Below are positions 35,801 to 48,348 of a stretch of 64,000 nt of DNA, piece after piece. Origin of the DNA: Plasmodium brasilianum. Taxonomy: Eukaryota > Apicomplexa > Aconoidasida > Haemosporida > Plasmodiidae. The position numbers were made by a program, and so were the translations under genes. Under the pieces are notes generated by a model. The model made no database searches. It was not told the DNA's origin and saw nothing but the letters and a program-made list of their open reading frames with translations. Location: positions 620,001 through 684,000 of the forward strand of contig NC_090126.1 in assembly GCF_023973825.1 (NCBI RefSeq). The letters are read 5' to 3'. How positions within the stretch are numbered: position 1 is the first letter of the stretch; each line of letters opens with the position of its first letter.

Positions 35801-37292
35801 ATTCACTCAAATTGTGCTTAAAATTGATATTTTCTATTAGTCCTTTTATTATTTCTTTAGATTTATGCAATTCTATAAAATCCTTAACTTCCTTATTTAA
35901 TAAATCATTGATTGGTGTAGTATTATTATCTTCACCTGCTTCTTTTGAAATATTAGAAAAAATAATTGATTCGTATATTTCTTTTATTGTCACATTATTC
36001 AATTTTTGTCTTTTAAAAACACTATTTTTGTCTAACATAAATGTATGAATGATTTCTTTTACTTTTTTTTTTTCCATTAAATAAGTTAATTCTTCTCTTA
36101 GCGCATTACATAATGCAAAATCATCATTTAATTCCCCCTTTATGTTATTGTATAATGTTAACTTATCATCTAATAATTTATTTAGCTGTTCTGACTCGAT
36201 GAAATTTATATTTATTTGATCATGTAAATCGGTTAACACATTTAAGTTGGTAATTACCTGTTCACTGTAATTATCATCAACGAATAGATCAATAAGAAAT
36301 TTCTTTTCTATATTGTTAGCTTCTATACAATGTTCAGAGATTTGTTTTTTTAATTTATTTGATAGAAATAAGTTCCTATTTACTTTTGTGCATATCTGAT
36401 CTGCTCGTACATACTTTTTATATATTATTCTATTGGAATCGTTGGATGACACGAGTGGAATTTGGTAATATTCTTCATCACTTTCTTGTAATATATTTTT
36501 TTCTATTTTAATGAATTCAATTAATATATTTATAAATGAGTTGTACAGTTTAAAAAACCCGTTAGCTATTCTACCATTCATGTTGTTATATTCAACCAAA
36601 TATTCTATTATTTCCTTTTTGAAGTTTTTATTAATAAAATCTACTGACGCCATTTCTTTAGCTTTTGCACTACCACTATTATTACTGCCACTGCTATTAC
36701 CACTAATGTTATTACTACCACTATTATTGCTATTATTACCTAAATATAACTTCAGCATCTTATGTATATGACCAATTTCCCCTCTTTCCATTGTACTCCT
36801 CTTATTATTTCTAACTAAACCTGCAATTAATTTGCAGTTTTTAGATGCATTATTCCTAGATGAATCTTCTTCTTTTCTTACTTTACTTATTTTTGATTTT
36901 TCAGTATTGCCAATTTGACAGTTGGAATATAACAAGAAGTCGTTATACGGATGATAATAATAACGATTTTCTTCTTCCTCATTAATGTTTCTAACAAAAT
37001 GCATATGATCTTGTAACTCTGAATCGTAATAACATTCCCTCATATTTAATTTTTGACACACATATTTTAATAATGTGGTTTTTCCACTTCCGGGTGCTCC
37101 TAATATGACACATATATTTTTTAGATTTAGCATATCTATTCTTTGACTGGTACTGCAAACGCTTTCTAACTCTTTACATAATATCGGGTCATTATTAAAT
37201 TTTATTAAACTTATAAAAAAATTTAAAATTCTTAACTTGTCTTTCGGGTGTATTAATATTTCGTCAAAACTTTTCGGCATGTAATTGTGCAT
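32847..37292 (-). CDS. RAD17: RAD17/RFC-like AAA+ clamp loader (divergent, with large insertion)
   Basis: 1481 residues, single exon. The N-terminus (YMPKSFDEILIHPKDKLRIL) resembles the RAD17 box before Walker A, which is GAPGSGKT at residues 65-72. Walker B is at 816-825 (AVIIDELPLS, acidic pair D820-E821). A sensor-1-like strand follows (MIILINSFEQ), then a sensor-2/helix element NGDVRSCFNALDFL, FGFAKKVLHRDI and a C-terminal helical segment LLKENFLFFYNSLSDIARLF, all in RAD17 order. RAD17 replaces RFC1 in the complex that loads the 9-1-1 checkpoint clamp at damaged DNA. The ~750 residues between Walker A and B are far more than the usual (under ~100) and contain Asn/Ser/Gly repeats and coiled-coil-like Lys/Glu/Asn helices. 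Alternatives are CTF18- or ELG1-type RFC1 relatives; the post-sensor segments favour RAD17. The call comes from motif recall, not a profile search. Confidence 0.65.
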   Translation of the reverse strand: MHNYMPKSFDEILIHPKDKLRILNFFISLIKFNNDPILCKELESVCSTSQRIDMLNLKNICVILGAPGSGKTTLLKYVCQKLNMRECYYDSELQDHMHFVRNINEEEENRYYYHPYNDFLLYSNCQIGNTEKSKISKVRKEEDSSRNNASKNCKLIAGLVRNNKRSTMERGEIGHIHKMLKLYLGNNSNNSGSNNISGNSSGSNNSGSAKAKEMASVDFINKNFKKEIIEYLVEYNNMNGRIANGFFKLYNSFINILIEFIKIEKNILQESDEEYYQIPLVSSNDSNRIIYKKYVRADQICTKVNRNLFLSNKLKKQISEHCIEANNIEKKFLIDLFVDDNYSEQVITNLNVLTDLHDQININFIESEQLNKLLDDKLTLYNNIKGELNDDFALCNALREELTYLMEKKKVKEIIHTFMLDKNSVFKRQKLNNVTIKEIYESIIFSNISKEAGEDNNTTPINDLLNKEVKDFIELHKSKEIIKGLIENINFKHNLSEYVNIHEKLKKRANRIEMLKNVITKKIEFDLINIANNGLFKNVENLITDKCYSSWRTIDLLIANDMSTYLINNLNLNNTYKGLLMCNAFIGNYLTDIIIINCTLVNYIKGEAMNDFIRINNSIKRTNEGSLRVRRYLLDEREACILTTINYTTEKVDSNFNTANNLYEHIKLLFEGYNDDIKEEVPDSNYFISSELINGNLKFSDKLLKKMLNYSIEIHKLNKKIVSNLVKCNDILEEIISCLNKDSMLKGKILQGVVQYKQGIDKIINLLVPNHFEQKMINFILDTDLYKKFMNIDLKKKREEERKKSYYEEHFISTRAVIIDELPLSELEYSEEFRNSCASSMNFIFNRVNYCKQEYLKHFVKQSYPRKNFECYAIHPMIILINSFEQIKTVNTLLGIDINHSPYVDFIKLKKIHPLYLEKTLSEKYYCRMINLNKNIKQVIKNFSYNCNGDVRSCFNALDFLNRFPDLSIMSLEEINKISLLCQNDIFGFAKKVLHRDICPKSSSKNNNFHSLTHLNFDTGFNSSSAHIINQANGNVSGNGNGIESEGGIGYVAGNVSNTVLYLSSLSVVTTNDSASVADNVKISNTEENIQTGGTTPLNFNKGALSSYTGNNNSNSNNADLVNNIGSTDDETKQREIYMNIFKELDDKADMMSISEKFQVLSLLKENFLFFYNSLSDIARLFSNLSMIDYSFCGNDCSNMLMRKYYDNLSDETTRFINDHFRLTYRYYITCNSTPKKVIGNSSMPNELVEKLHTDLNEKRQEIEYSIQPSCQVRMFFTFKTNNMNKYYHHFSIVRKELYDRYIMIVIKKLTNQNVNKIEDITPKYSFFLRGNYELFSSFFPCYILLIIEYWNNQYQNECNVLNNHQKDNLLFNKIKINQNDGFYFNIFYDIIYHFKPNIEGDKKRNEHISQVISFVETFVTPKFIALFFPSYLKYLADGTKQKQNVKNLLGNQAVSTETYFEMRNLLRLHDMELYNYFFYY

Positions 37293-37883
37293 TTTCTACT
37301 TTTACTTGTATCATTTGAAGGGGGGTAAATTGTTCAAAAAGGGGAAGAAAAAAATGGCGATAAAGAAAAGGCTGTACTAAAAACAAATAGCGTAATGCTG
37401 CATAAAATAGAACAGCATAATAAAATACAAGATAATATAGCACAACATAATGCAATATATCATAAAACAGTACAGCATAAAATATTATAGCATAGAACAA
37501 TATAGCACAAATATAATACAGTATAATATAATTTAGCATATTACAATATAGTTTAACACAATTTAAAAATATTGTGACGTTTATCCTTTTTTTTTCACAG
37601 TTACAATGAGTCTACTTTGTTGTCATATATAAATATATTCTATATATTTAAAAAATAAATTGAGCAAGAAAAAAAAAAAAGTCCATTACATCACTACAGC
37701 TTTCCGCATCGTACAAATAGAGAGTATGTGCTTTATATGTTGATAACTTTTTTTTTGTTGTTCTTTTTCTTCATTTTTTCTTTTTTTAAAATAGTCGCAT
37801 TTATATTAATATTCGCTCACTTACTATAACAACAACAAAAAAAAAAAAAAAAAAGAAGGAAAACATTACAAGAACAGCTGTAA

Positions 37884-37914
<31 letters not shown>

Positions 37915-38262
37915 ATTCATTTGAATATTCATCTTTTTATTGTTATATTACCTAAATAGAATTATGTTTTTTTTATATGTGCTTTCTTCTTAAAAACATT
38001 ATATTTTCCTGAATAAGTTTATTCAAAACTTTTCATTGAACAGTAGTAATTACATTTTCAAGAGATAGGTTAGCATTAAGAGGAAAAAGTATTTTAGTTA
38101 ATAAAGAAATAACCAGAATAAATACTTATACAAAAATATATATATAAGTAAATCTTTGGAGGATAATCTTTTTCTTTCAATCGCATTTTTCTTATTGTAG
38201 GGTGTGAAAAAAAAAAGAAAAAAAACGAACAAGGAACAAATATAACTATTTATAGAAACAAA
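37293..38262. other. Divergent promoter region (RAD17-like / TIM10)
   Basis: Shared upstream region of two divergent genes. It contains a degenerate 15-bp array (37404-37540, listed separately) and several long poly(A)/poly(T) tracts (37835-37855, 37890-37914). No gene seen. Confidence 0.6.
37404..37540. repeat. Degenerate 15-bp tandem array
   Basis: About nine units of 15-16 bp, many ending in agcat or acaat (for example aaaatagaacagcat, aaaacagtacagcat, aaaatattatagcat). It lies about 110-250 bp upstream of the RAD17-like ATG. Because the period is a multiple of three, it also keeps an antisense Tyr/Leu-rich frame open. Confidence 0.7.
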
Positions 38263-38490
38263 ATGAATGAAAATATAAGTAAAGTAAATAGCACGGTCGT
38301 TGAGCTATTGGGGATGTCTGATTTATTTAAACGAATGCAAAACACCTGTTGGGGAAAATGTATACCAGATGTAAATGATTCATTTCTATCAGTGGGTGAA
38401 ACAAGTTGCGTTGACAGGTGCGTCCATAAGTATATGGAGATACATACGCTAGTTGGAAAAAATCTGCAGGAGTCTCAAATTTCGAAGTGA
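38263..38490 (+). CDS. TIM10: Small TIM chaperone, TIM10-like
   Basis: 75 residues, single exon. It has the twin CX3C signature of the mitochondrial intermembrane-space small TIMs: C29-WGK-C33 and C49-VDR-C53, spaced by 15 residues. The second motif context, GETSCVDRCVHKYMEIHTLVG, matches TIM10 better than TIM8, TIM9 or TIM13. These proteins fold with two intramolecular disulfides through the Mia40/Erv route and assemble as hexamers that carry hydrophobic precursors to the inner membrane. Length is normal for the family and the start is the only upstream ATG. As expected, there is no cleavable presequence. Confidence 0.9.
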   Translation: MNENISKVNSTVVELLGMSDLFKRMQNTCWGKCIPDVNDSFLSVGETSCVDRCVHKYMEIHTLVGKNLQESQISK

Positions 38491-39308
38491 TATATACACA
38501 AGAAAAAATCGTACCCCCGTAAACGTACATACATAGGAACATAAATATGTATAATTTCACTCCTTTGCTGTATACACTACTATATCTCATTATTATTTGA
38601 TATACCTTTTCATATAATAACACACGTACACTGATCAATTTTAAAATGTTTAATTTTTTGCGCATTAACAGATTATTTAATATTCTTTATCTTGTTTTTG
38701 TTATTTTTCCTAATAACTTTGTGTTTATCAGAGGTGTGCACTTTTTATGAGTTTCTTAAAGATGTTCAAATTTAAACGCATTAGGAACTTTTTCTTTTTT
38801 TTTTTTTAAAATAACGTAAAAAAAAAAAATATATATATATAATGTAATTTGTTATTATATAACCAAACAGCATCCATCTTGCAATTTTAAAAAAACATTT
38901 TATTTTTTCGCTAATTATTAATGTGTATAGAAAAGGATGTGATATATCACAAAGCATAAGGCTAACATTACCATCTCTTAATTTTTACATCCAATGAAGT
39001 AGATATATACACGAATGTAAACATATATTCATATATATATTTATATATGCACATATATATGTGTATATATAGGTGTACAAAACTACGTACGTTTCCTGCG
39101 TATAATTTAAACTCAATTCGTTGTAAGAAACGTTAGAAGCAATTAAAATTTAGCGCCATTTCTTTTTCGTCCTACTGCTGGAGCAGCATGTTCACTCTTT
39201 AACACTTTTTTTTTTTTTTTATACGAGCCTACATATTCGTTTATTTATTTGTTTTTCATTTTTACTTCTTTATAAGATTGACCCATCCAACAAGTTTATT
39301 TCTAAGCT
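38491..39308. other. Intergenic region between TIM10 and TCAIM-like gene
   Basis: A+T-rich with poly(T) (38797-38809, 39207-39220) and poly(A) tracts and TA/CA microsatellite near 39025-39072. Nothing gene-like seen. Confidence 0.55.
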
Positions 39309-40452
39309 ATGCTAACAAAAATGATGAAAGTTTTTTTTTTTAGATGTAATAATTTTATTCCATGTAAAAAATATGCTTTCCAGTATTTTAGTGAGAGAGA
39401 ATATGAATCTAGTATTTTTAAAAAAAGCGTTCGGAAATTACTTCTTTTTTTTTATAAGGAAGTTCATCCAGACTTAACCATGAGTTTACCGGAGGAGTTA
39501 AAAAAAATTAACAATGAATCATTAAGTATTTTAAATGCATACATAGACACTTTATGTTCCTCTTCAAAAGAAGAGAATAATATATTTTTAGAAAAGAACT
39601 TAGTGTTTTTTAAAACATTTGAAAATTCTGAAAATAAGATACTTAAAGGACGGTATAAAAATATTATAATTAAATTACATTCCATATCAAGTAATTTATC
39701 AGTAGAACAGAAGGAAAAAATAACAGCAAAATTAATATATGATATTAAGAAATCTCTGGAAAAAATTAAAAATGTAAACAACTTTGATGAAAATATTGAT
39801 CCATTTGATCCTATATCAAACAGTAGTAATGACCCAATTTATTCAGAAAAAAAAAAAAAAATGATATTAATTCCATTTGGGAAGACTTAACAGAACACGT
39901 AAAAAATACAGAAGCATTATATCAACCACCGGAAGAACAAATTGAATTGATACAAAGAAGAAAAAGATATTTTTATTACATAAAGAAAAAATTAGAAGCC
40001 AAATATCAAAGAATAAATCATAAGAAAAGAAGAAAAAACAAAATACTAAAACTCAACCAAACTGCTAACAAATTAGCTCAAGAAAAATTTCCACATTATA
40101 CGCAAAAAAATTATGATCAAAAAATTTATGACCAAAGCTACAAAATTATTCACAGTGGATATGACCCAAATTTAATTTTTTTTCATAAAGACATTAAAGA
40201 GGAAGAAAAACGAAGAGCAATAGAAAATCTATGTGGTATGTATTTTAAGGATGATGCGGACAAATGGTTGTTAGAAAATTGTCTCAAGTTATTAAAAAAT
40301 CATCAAATACAAATTCCGCTAGTTATATACTCTAAAAAAGAGTTTTCCTTATCATCAACTTTTGGATTTATATACGTAATAGTTCCATATTTCAAAGAGA
40401 GACTTAGACAATGGGCATGCAAATGAGCTCATATGAAAATGTATAAGTATGC

Positions 40453-40487
<35 letters not shown>

Positions 40488-40658
40488 CTTATGACACGTG
40501 TACGTTTCCCTTTTCCCACTTTTTAGGTGCCCGTTGATTTTTGCTTGAACGACTTTTTTACGTTCCTTGAAAATAATCTTCATCAAGCGAGGTGCATTAG
40601 AAAAAAGGTTATAATAACAAAATTAAACAGAACAGAAAAAGAAAAAAAAAAAAAATAG
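39309..40658 (+). CDS. TCAIM-like mitochondrial protein (DUF4460/DUF4461), apparent frameshift plus one intron
   Basis: Three pieces make one protein. Piece 1 (39309 to about 39861) holds a J-like DUF4460 segment: KLLLFFYKEVHPDL, then INNESLSILNAYIDTL. Piece 2 (about 39860-40375) continues in another frame; the switch falls inside a run of 15 A at 39847-39861. With 16 A the frame runs on as NDINSIWEDLTEHVKN and into the body. As given, the first frame stops at 39890. Intron 40376-40526 (donor GTAATAGT, acceptor TTTTAG, phase 0) leads to the last exon, 40527-40658 (VPVDFCLNDFFTFLENN and a Lys-rich end). Total is about 400 residues, close to TCAIM-family length. The N-terminus is short, basic and Ser-poor, compatible with mitochondrial import. 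The molecular function of this family is poorly known. The shift may be an assembly error or a real lesion; the open, conserved downstream frame favours error. Confidence 0.72.
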
Positions 40659-41129
40659 GTGGACTGATAATTAAGTGATACTCTATAAGCATCCATGCAT
40701 TATTTTATATATTTAATTTTATTTTTTATTTCTTACCTTAGGTTTTAAAAAGCTTCGACCTATGATTTTATGAAAATATGAAAAAGGAAACTTTTACCTT
40801 GCGTCAAGTTTAGAAATAACTAAAACCTTATAATTGTTTTTTTTCCATAAAACAAAAAGAGCTTAAACATATTAATTTAAAATACATTGCTTGCACCATA
40901 ATCATCATCATTTATTTTATATAGATATAAAGTATGAATACATGTTTAATTTTATGAATGCTGCACACCTAAACGTACATAGGCACACACACTCATTCAT
41001 CTAATTGCGTTTATAATGACGAAAAAATCCTTTCATATTATAATATGCATATATAATTTTTTTTAAGTTTATATTAATGAAACATGTATAAATCAAATGA
41101 TTAAAAGCAATAATGTACGAAAAAAATTG

Positions 41130-41193
<64 letters not shown>

Positions 41194-41489
41194 AAGAAAG
41201 GATTTAAACTTTCATATATATCATCCTCTCTCTATGCAAAAACATAAACAGAAAAAGGTTTACGTTCAAAATTATTGAGCCAGCTCGTAACATCGGGTGT
41301 ATAAAATATAATATATATATGTAAACATTGCTGCACATACACAAAAAAAGATACATTTTTCATATTAAAAAAAACAAAGGGACAAATAATTATGTGAAAT
41401 TAAACAAAAAAAAAAAAAAAAAAATATGAATGGTATATATATTCATCATATTGGAAAAAAAGTGTACTTTTGCACATATGTACAAATTG
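40659..41489. other. Convergent intergenic region with 59-base poly(A)
   Basis: 3' ends of the TCAIM-like and RING genes. It holds a pure A run at 41130-41188, a second of ~18 A near 41406-41423 and TA microsatellites. No gene seen. Confidence 0.65.
41130..41188. repeat. Poly(A) homopolymer, 59 bases
   Basis: Uninterrupted A run, the longest homopolymer in the window. The length may be imprecise in the assembly. Confidence 0.95.
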
Positions 41490-44660
<3,171 letters not shown>

Positions 44661-44823
44661 TTTTTTTTTTTTTCACTTGTATAAATTCTGAAACTGAATG
44701 AATTATTCCCCCTATTATAGGAACGAACATTCAATTTTGTATAATTGAGCTTTTCGATTTGTCTACGCTAATTTTCGATTTCATTATATGTTCATATTCA
44801 CAGTACACCCACAGATATATGCA

Positions 44824-45060
44824 TACATATATACGCAACAATATATACGAATCAATATATATGCATCAATATATACAAATCATTATATACGCATAAATAT
44901 ATATGCATCAATATATACGCATTAATATATACGCATTAATATATACGCATTAATATATACGCATCAATATATACGCATTAATATATACGCATCAATATAT
45001 ACGCATTAATATATACGCATCAATATATACGCATTAATATATACGCATCAATATATGCAC
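44824..45060. repeat. 14-bp minisatellite with 28-bp higher-order period
   Basis: About sixteen units related to atatatacgcattа-type 14-mers (ATATATACGCATTA / ATATATACGCATCA). The first units are degenerate. In the second half (from ~44955) T and C variants alternate strictly, making a 28-bp period. It lies 160-400 bp upstream of the RING gene. Confidence 0.9.
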
Positions 45061-45664
45061 ATATATACATATATTTATGTATAGTCACTTTTGCAACATA
45101 ATATTTTTATGTTCTGCATCCTTTAAATTGAAGATTATATTTTTGCTGGTGTATGCATTTATTTTTTTTTCACAATAAAAAGAAAAATATAAATGTATAT
45201 ATACATATACATATATTTATACACGATTATATTTTGTTATGAATAACAACGTTAAAATTAAAAAATCTTAACGTAATAGTTAAAAATAAGTTTAATGTTT
45301 TGTGTGTGCTTTTAATTTTTCCTTTTTTTAAAAAAAAAAAATAGATAAAAAAAAAGTAAAAACAGATTCATATATATAAATTTACATAATCACATATTTA
45401 AATGTTTTTTTCGCTTCTGCCTGAGGATATATATATATATATCGTATAACTTACACAAAAGACGAATTATTCAACTGAAAAAACAAAATCCAACAACATG
45501 CATATAGATTAATAGAAAAAAACAAAAAGAATTAAAAGCCTTTTTAAAACGACATAAAATTAGCTAAATATAAAAAATTTAATAAAATTAAAATTATGCT
45601 ATTTCCTATATTTTTTCGGTCAAGCGCAATATTACGCTCTTAAAATTGTACATATATTAATATA

Positions 45665-45704
<40 letters not shown>

Positions 45705-47303
45705 CATTTATATATTATATAAATATATAGACTTATAAAACAAGTTCCCTTATTTATTCATTTATTTGTTCGTTTATTTTATTTTATTTTTATTTTTTTT
45801 AATTAAACATCATTGCAAACAAAATAAATTTTTAAAGGGTTAAATTTTTTTAAATTAACAGAATTCACAATGATTATATAATTTTACTTTTTCTGTACCG
45901 AATATATATTTTTATAGTCCTTCATGATATTTTCTTTATATATGAAATACGCCATAATATATTTATATATATGTAAAATAAATATTATAATACCACAATT
46001 TTTTTTTTAAAATAATATTATAATTGTTCCATAAGCATAAATATATAATTATGTGGGTACGGCCATCAATTTATGGTATGCATTAATATTTTTTTAATTT
46101 AATTTAAAAAAAAATTACTATAAAAAAAAAATGTATTTCTTGTTATAATAAAAAATATTTATTTTTTTAAAACTTTTTCGTTTTATGTATGAATTTACTA
46201 TAAAATATGCTAAATTGAAAGAAAAACGTAACTTTCCTCTTTCCATTTTTTAAAAAAAAAAAACAGCAAAGAGCATTTGCATTTATAGCTCAAATGCATA
46301 TAGTTCATATTGTATTATGTATGCCCAATATATTATACACTATATATATATATATATAAGGATATAATTCCCTTTTTTAATCGTGGCTTTTCTCCTTTGT
46401 ATTAACAGCTTTTAATAATATTAAAAAAAAATTAAATAAGAAAAGCTTGTAAAATAATTATTTATAATATTTTTTAATGTTTTGGTATTTTCAAATTTTT
46501 TTTTTTTTTTTTTTAATTTTTATTGCAATTTGCGTGTTATGAATAAAATCAGTTTGCGATAGAAGTACTAGAATTAACCTCATGGAATTTTTAACTCCAT
46601 TTAAATGAATAACAAATATTTTTAACGTAGTTTTATGTGTATTTTTAATAAAATTTGAGTTTAATTATATACATTATTGTATTATATTAATTTATATTTT
46701 TGGACGTAATATGGATATATATTTAGAAGTATATAATGTATATATGTACTTACTAAAAAATAGGATAGTTTTTCCCCTTTAAAAAAAATTATTTACCAAT
46801 ATAATAAGGAATATTCAATTTCCGCACAATGTAATGAAATTATGCCATATATCCCATTTTGATTGTACATATATATATTATAAAGATATATTTAGTAGCA
46901 ACATAATTGCTTTAAAAAAAAATATTGTAATCAGTTTGCTTTCTACATCTTTAATGAGTTTGTAGGGGAACATTACAAAATCATTACATATATTTTAAGG
47001 ATACTCCTTTACCCCAAACACTTGTTAACATATAAAAATGTGAAAACATATGAATAATGAATTAATTTAAAAATGATGTTATGGGGATCTAATAAAGTAG
47101 ATATATAGATATAGTTCTTAAGAAAACCAGCTTATTAACATATCTTACACTTTGAAGATAAAAAAGAATGTATGATCAAACTTAACTTTTGTGTATACTT
47201 TTTTTAGGAAACAAATTTTATCCTTTCAATAAATGCTATTTCTGTACAATATGTGAATATATAATTATTCTTACGAAATGAAATAAAATCTTAAGGAAAG
47301 GTC

Positions 47304-47339
<36 letters not shown>

Positions 47340-48330
47340 TTATGTATTTACGTATATACATGTGTACATATAGGTGTACGTGGAGAATACATATTATTTA
47401 TGTTGGTTGATTTATTAGCACATTTTTACATAAAACAATTCCAGTCTCATGCATATAATGGGTTAAAGAAACATATGAACATTTTGTACTTTAAATTCTC
47501 ATTTTTACTCCATTAAATCATTTGTTTAAATAAGAATTTTTTTTTTATACAAAAATGTTTTAAATATCTAATTCGAAACATATTTCTCATAGTTGTCTTT
47601 ACCTATTGCACATACCACCATTGGATATTTAAAAAAAAAAAAAAAAAAAAAGGCAGTCTTTTATGCACGTATTATTTTACGTGAATTTTTTTTTCATGTT
47701 TAAAATTGTGGAAATATAATTTAAAACGAACCTTTGAAAAGATAAATATATACCTTTTTTTATATAGACACATAAATCTTAAATTATTTTTACATATTTA
47801 AGTTCTGTAAGATAAATATACGTATGTACACTTTATTTGATCATCGTTATAATTAACTTTATGTCATGCATACAGTTTCATAATAAGGGCCAAAAAGGAT
47901 CTTTTGGTTGAGGCATTTACCATATGTGTTTTACCCTAGAAAAAATTAAGAACTTTTCTGTTTTCATCTTAAAAGCTATATATGTAAAACAAAAACAAAA
48001 AAAAAAATAGTAAGCACTTTTCTTAAAGATAGCTTTAAATATCAACGAATTAACTGATGTTTGTATTTTTGAATATATATTACAAATGAAAAAAAGCTCT
48101 TTTATTTATATGAAAATGTTTGGAACATTAAAAAGAGAATTTGTATTATCCATATAGTATTGCCTTCTCTAAAATATATCTTTTAAGTACCTTTACAAGC
48201 TATTCTGAAAATGCGCTTCCGTGACGTGCTTTGAATTGTGCGTACAAACAAGTATGTGTAATATATATATGTGAGTATATACCCATACATATTTACGTGT
48301 GGTGTTGCCTTTATCTCCTGTTCATGTGAG

Positions 48331-48348
48331 CAAATGCAAGCGCATTTG
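48331..48348. other. Short hairpin in the gene desert
   Basis: CAAATGC and GCATTTG (7-bp perfect stem) flank an AAGC tetraloop, inside a C/G-richer patch (48200-48360). Chance occurrence is possible. Confidence 0.35.
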
